In this document: positions 7,721 to 9,450 of the stretch, one piece after another
Layout of the letters: every line of letters starts with the position of its first letter
How positions within the stretch are numbered: the stretch's first letter is position 1
Assembly (NCBI GenBank): GCA_005877225.1
Contig: VBPK01000105.1
Location: 1 to 9,450, forward strand
Direction: 5' to 3'
Length of the DNA stretch: 9,450 nucleotides
DNA from: Nitrososphaerota archaeon
GTDB lineage: Archaea; Thermoproteota; Nitrososphaeria; Nitrososphaerales; Gagatemarchaeaceae
The notes under the pieces: model-generated
Seen by the model: the letters and a program-made list of their open reading frames with translations, nothing else
Told to the model about the DNA's origin: nothing
Databases searched by the model: none
Made by a program: the position numbers and the translations under genes

Positions 7721-7746
7721 TAAGTAGGTGAGAGCTTCGCTGAGAG
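7721..7746 (+). other. tRNA intron 1 (canonical position 37/38), 26 nt
   Basis: The exon-intron junctions fit a bulge-helix-bulge. The outer helix is the anticodon stem. The 4-bp central helix is CTTA (7715-7718) with TGAG (7741-7744), including one T-G pair. The 3-nt bulges are AGT (7719-7721) and AGA (7745-7747), each cut after its second base. The helix inside the intron is weak, so this may be a relaxed form of the motif. The tRNA splicing endonuclease would remove it. Confidence 0.85.
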
Positions 7747-7760
7747 ATCCCTTCCCTTAG

Positions 7761-7783
7761 AGTTGAGGCAACTCGACGAGGAC
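7761..7783 (+). other. tRNA intron 2 (variable arm, non-canonical), 23 nt
   Basis: Without this intron removed, the variable region would be 37 nt, far too long. A full bulge-helix-bulge can be drawn. The central helix is CCTT (7755-7758) with GAGG (7778-7781), and the bulges are AGA (7759-7761) and ACG (7782-7784). The inner helix is GTTG (7762-7765) with CGAC (7774-7777), closing an 8-nt loop. Cuts after the second base of each bulge restore the variable arm stem CCC/GGG. The alternative 6-bp hairpin GAGTTG/CAACTC in the same stretch (7760-7765/7769-7774) does not give a symmetric motif. Confidence 0.78.
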
Positions 7784-7848
7784 GGGTTCGTGGGTTCGAA
7801 TCCCACCCTCCGCACTATTTCTATGAATCGGTGTTCGCAGACGTAGAA

Positions 7849-7856
7849 CTAAATAC
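7849..7856 (+). promoter_or_regulatory. Possible TATA-like box upstream of small ORF
   Basis: CTAAATAC lies about 37 bases before the ATG at 7890 and could give a transcript starting near 7880 with a leader of about 10 bases. The surrounding 7815-7889 is AT-rich overall, so this single box is not strongly distinguished. Confidence 0.25.
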
Positions 7857-7889
7857 GATTCAATCAATTCGTAAAATGAAGTCCTCTAG

Positions 7890-8075
7890 ATGAGACGGAT
7901 TGCGATAGTGGCGGTCCTATTGACGGTCGCAGTTGCTTCTCTGACCTTTACTGCATACCAGCACGTTTTCCCGAGGCCAGCAAGAACCCCCTCGGCATCG
8001 ACCAAATGTGTTATACTTGGCCAGCCGGGAGGTATTTTCCTGAGGGTGTTGTGCGCATACAGCTCTTCTATGTAG
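7890..8075 (+). CDS. Small hypothetical protein with N-terminal signal/membrane segment
   Basis: I do not recognise a family. The 61-aa reading begins M-R-R, followed by a hydrophobic stretch of about 20 residues (IAIVAVLLTVAVASLTFTAY), which is a plausible signal peptide or membrane anchor. A Pro/Ser/Thr-rich linker (PRPARTPSASTK) and a short tail, CVILGQPGGIFLRV, come next. The tail ends abruptly in a stop at 8073-8075, and the next 100 bases remain open in another frame (about 8045-8176, IQLFYVGTPSCNLVGL…). The ORF may therefore be the 5' part of a longer secreted or membrane-anchored protein broken by frameshift. It sits between the tRNA and a damaged gene pair, in a stretch with several disrupted frames. 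It could also be a chance ORF. Confidence 0.35.
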   Translation: MRRIAIVAVLLTVAVASLTFTAYQHVFPRPARTPSASTKCVILGQPGGIFLRVLCAYSSSM

Positions 8076-8176
8076 GAACGCCGTCGTGCAACTTGGTAGG
8101 CCTCAGGAGCAGCTCGCACGTATGGTACAAGAAGTTACCATATGGAAGGTTGTTCTACCACCACCAGGGCTACCTC

Positions 8177-8798
8177 GTGGCACTGAATGACTATGTTACC
8201 AATATTCTAGGTAGCAAGGCCAACGTCCGGGTACTCAAGACGTTGCTTCACCATCGGGGCAAGGTTTTCACAATGAGAGCTGGCGAGGACGGCTGGCCTG
8301 TCTCACCCTGAGGTGTCAAGGGTGGTTAAGGAGCTAGAAAAACGAGGGATAGCAAAGCTCCAACCCGTCGGCAGGGCTCAGCAGATTAGCTTGAACGAGG
8401 AGAGTTATGTCTTGAAATCAATGATAGAACCACTCTTTAGGGCAGAGAAAAATACTGTTAACTCCCTCATATCGACCATCAAGCCCTTCTTCAGGGATTC
8501 GCGGATAGTTTCCGTTGCCATCTTTGGTAGCATGGTAAGGGGATTGGAAAGAAACACAAGTGATATCGATCTTCTCGTAATTGCGAAAGACAGGGAAGTT
8601 GCCAATGAATGCGTCGCGCGAGCTAGTTCGGCCGCGTTTTCTAGGTTTGGAGTTGCGATGTCTCCACTCATAATAGAAGAAGAGCGCTTCATTCGAGAAC
8701 ACGACAGGGAACTCGAAAAATCAATCCTGGAGTCTTACATCCTTGCCTACGGAAAGGACCCAAAGGAGATTGTCGAAGGTGGCAAAGCCAGTCGATAA
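8177..8798 (+). pseudogene. Winged-helix + MNT nucleotidyltransferase protein, frameshifted near 8276
   Basis: This is a nucleotidyltransferase-fold protein of the MNT type with an N-terminal winged-helix DNA-binding domain, the probable antitoxin and autoregulator of a HEPN/MNT pair. The first part reads in one frame from about GTG 8177: VTNILGSKANVRVLKTLLHHRGKVFT… up to MR at 8273-8278. The second part continues one base on, from GAG at 8277: ELARTAGLSHPEVSRVVKEL and onward. The join falls inside the wHTH, so neither half alone makes a complete domain. The nucleotidyltransferase motif GSMVRG (8526-8543) and the Asp pair in SDIDLLV (8562-8570) are intact. The fragment starting at GTG 8313 would be the longest intact ORF, but it lacks the front of the wHTH. 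The 5' start is uncertain because GTG 8177 has no clear ribosome site. The segment is AT-richer than the core genes. Real mutation, sequence error or recoding are all possible. Confidence 0.7.
8765..8768 (+). promoter_or_regulatory. Ribosome binding site of the HEPN-like gene
   Basis: GGAG lies 10 bases before the GTG at 8779, inside the end of the upstream MNT gene. It supports GTG 8779 rather than the upstream TTG at 8743 as the start, and translation of the second gene from a shared mRNA. Confidence 0.5.
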
Positions 8799-9166
8799 AA
8801 GACTGTACAAGAACTATCTGCAGAAATCAGAGGAGATGCTCGACGTCGCACGCTACGCGGCGAACACGTCGAAGAAGAACGCGGCAGTTGCGTCGTCTGT
8901 TCACTGCGCCATTAACGCTATCGATGCTCTCGCCGTGTTCTACTTTGGCAGGCGACATGCTGGAGGGCACGAAGAAGCGCTGGATGCAATTAGGGGGTGC
9001 CTTTGATGAAAATGAGTTCAGGGATATCGCGAAACAATTCAGTGGTCTGATCGGTCTCAAAAACGAAGCGGAGTACCGGCCAGACTTGATGAAGGGGTCA
9101 CAAGCAAGCGACGCGCTCAGGCGGGCATCCCGAATCCTATCGAAGGTAAGGCAGAAGTTACCGTGA
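8779..9166 (+). pseudogene. HEPN-like helical protein, frameshifted at a G5 run near 8993
   Basis: This is a small all-helical protein resembling archaeal HEPN domain proteins, the usual toxin or RNase partner of MNT proteins. The first frame runs from GTG 8779 (VAKPVDKRLYKNYLQKSEEM…) to HEEALDAIRG. It then hits a stop at 9004-9006 just after GGGGG (8993-8997). Reading with one G fewer continues as AFDENEFRDIAKQFSGLIG, then LKNEAEYRPDLM and ASDALRRASRILSKVRQKLP to the stop at 9164-9166, restoring a 128-aa protein. An R-x4-H string (RHAGGH) occurs in the loop after helix 2. At the place where HEPN RNases usually carry R-x4-6-H, this protein has LKNEAEY, so RNase activity is uncertain. It starts 20 bases inside the MNT gene, which implies coupled translation. 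HEPN identity rests on pattern recognition and context. Confidence 0.62.
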
Positions 9167-9182
9167 TTCGCCTACCCGAATC
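9165..9182 (+). repeat. Perfect inverted repeat at the end of the HEPN-like gene
   Basis: GATTCG (9165-9170) and CGAATC (9177-9182) form a 6-bp stem with a 6-nt loop, starting inside the stop codon. No T-run follows, so it is not a typical archaeal terminator; an mRNA 3'-end structure is possible. The rest of the gap to 9360 (about 180 bases) holds no ORF or RNA that I can support. Confidence 0.35.
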
Positions 9183-9331
9183 AACTGATTCTCCGTGCCA
9201 AAGACACGCTGGGTCAGCCTCCCATCTCCGCTCTAATCATCAGAGAAGGGGCCTTTGATGAGGGGGACTGAAGAAGTTCACGTTCAGAGAACCGTTCAGT
9301 ATGTGGGGACAGGACCCATGACCCCTTCACG

Positions 9332-9338
9332 TTAATTA
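9332..9338 (+). promoter_or_regulatory. TATA-like box before the metallophosphoesterase gene
   Basis: TTAATTA is centred about 26 bases upstream of the GTG at 9361. That would place the transcription start at the start codon, giving a leaderless mRNA of the same design as the other genes in this window. Confidence 0.45.
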
Positions 9339-9360
9339 GATTCATACAAGCTGGCCGACC

Positions 9361-9450
9361 GTGGCGAAGTCGAGAGTCTACTTCATCAGCGACGTCCACG
9401 GTTCCAACAGGTGTTTCAGGAAGTTCCTGAACGCAGCCAGTTTCTACAAG
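9361..9450 (+). CDS. Calcineurin-like metallophosphoesterase, 3' end outside window
   Basis: Only the first 30 codons are visible. The N terminus reads VAKSRVYFISDVHGSNRCFR and then a helix (KFLNAASFYK). The SDVHGS block matches the first metal-binding motif (D-x-H) of calcineurin-like phosphoesterases, where Asp and His bind the two-metal centre, and N-terminal placement of this motif is typical. The GTG at 9361 is chosen because it sits a few residues before the first beta strand and 26 bases from a TATA-like box. The substrate cannot be inferred from so little sequence. It lies downstream of, and probably independent from, the damaged MNT/HEPN pair. Confidence 0.75.
   Translation, partial: MAKSRVYFISDVHGSNRCFRKFLNAASFYK

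Larger units (their letters stand above)
7681..7814 (+). tRNA. tRNA-Leu (anticodon UAA), containing two introns
   Basis: Acceptor GCGGAGG (7681-7687) pairs with CCTCCGC (7807-7813), and the discriminator is A7814, as usual for Leu. The D stem is GCC/GGC (7690-7692/7706-7708), with GG and TTAA in the loop. The anticodon stem is AGGGA (7710-7714) with TCCCT (7748-7752), and the loop is C-T-TAA-G, giving anticodon TAA at 7717-7719, which reads UUA. The T arm is GTGGG-TTCGAAT-CCCAC (7790-7806). CCA is not encoded. The unspliced gene is 134 nt. Removing introns at 7721-7746 and 7761-7783 gives an 85-nt tRNA with a 14-nt class II variable arm, TCCCTTAGGGGTTC, of normal archaeal Leu form. Confidence 0.93.

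Noticed and set aside
8998..9261. An 11-base direct repeat, GCCTTTGATGA, at 8999-9009 and 9251-9261, considered as an attachment site or target duplication.
   Set aside because: It is short, lacks flanking similarity beyond a G-rich context, and is not linked to any integrase or transposase.
9235..9275. C/D-box-like strings: TGATGA (9256-9261) with CTGA (9268-9271) on the plus strand, and CTGATGA with a later CTGA on the minus strand, hinting at a guide sRNA.
   Set aside because: On the plus strand the gap between boxes is only 6 bases. On the minus strand no matching second C'/D set or closing stem is visible.

Overview
The window looks archaeal. The signs are a tRNA-Leu interrupted by two introns whose boundaries fit bulge-helix-bulge splicing, AT-rich TATA-like boxes about 26-30 bases upstream of start codons with almost no leader, GTG and TTG starts, a stand-alone Lrp/AsnC-type ligand domain, and an MNT/HEPN gene pair. 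The main genes are GC-rich. A heterotrophic member of the Thermoproteota/Nitrososphaeria-Bathyarchaeia side is my best guess, but nothing here fixes the lineage.

Positions 1-3636 (+): the 3' part of hyuA (N terminus outside the window) and a complete hyuB, joined by a TAATG overlap. Together they form a two-subunit ATP-dependent hydantoinase/5-oxoprolinase-type enzyme. Positions 3613-5608: a compact proline dehydrogenase on the minus strand, whose 3' end overlaps that of hyuB, and a divergent M24 Xaa-Pro peptidase with all metal ligands. The two starts lie 27 and 26 bases from one shared TATA-like box at 4478-4485. Positions 5612-7637: a second divergent pair, a 91-aa Lrp ligand-domain protein (-) and a family X DNA polymerase with a C-terminal PHP domain (+). 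Both have TTG starts, again about 30 bases from one shared T/A box at 5913-5920. The first four genes could act together on proline- and pyroglutamate-containing substrates: a prolidase releases proline, proline dehydrogenase oxidises it, and an oxoprolinase opens 5-oxoproline to glutamate. This is inference from annotation and proximity.

Positions 7681-7814 (+): tRNA-Leu(UAA) with a canonical 37/38 intron (26 nt) and a second intron (23 nt) in the variable arm. Removing both leaves an 85-nt tRNA.

Positions 7815-9166: an accessory stretch, visibly AT-richer than the core genes, directly behind the tRNA. It holds a small possible membrane-anchored ORF and then an overlapping pair: a nucleotidyltransferase (MNT type) with an N-terminal winged-helix domain, and a HEPN-like helical protein. 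Each is broken by one frameshift. This resembles a HEPN/MNT toxin-antitoxin module that is decaying, mis-sequenced or recoded. Positions 9361-9450 begin a calcineurin-like metallophosphoesterase that runs off the window.
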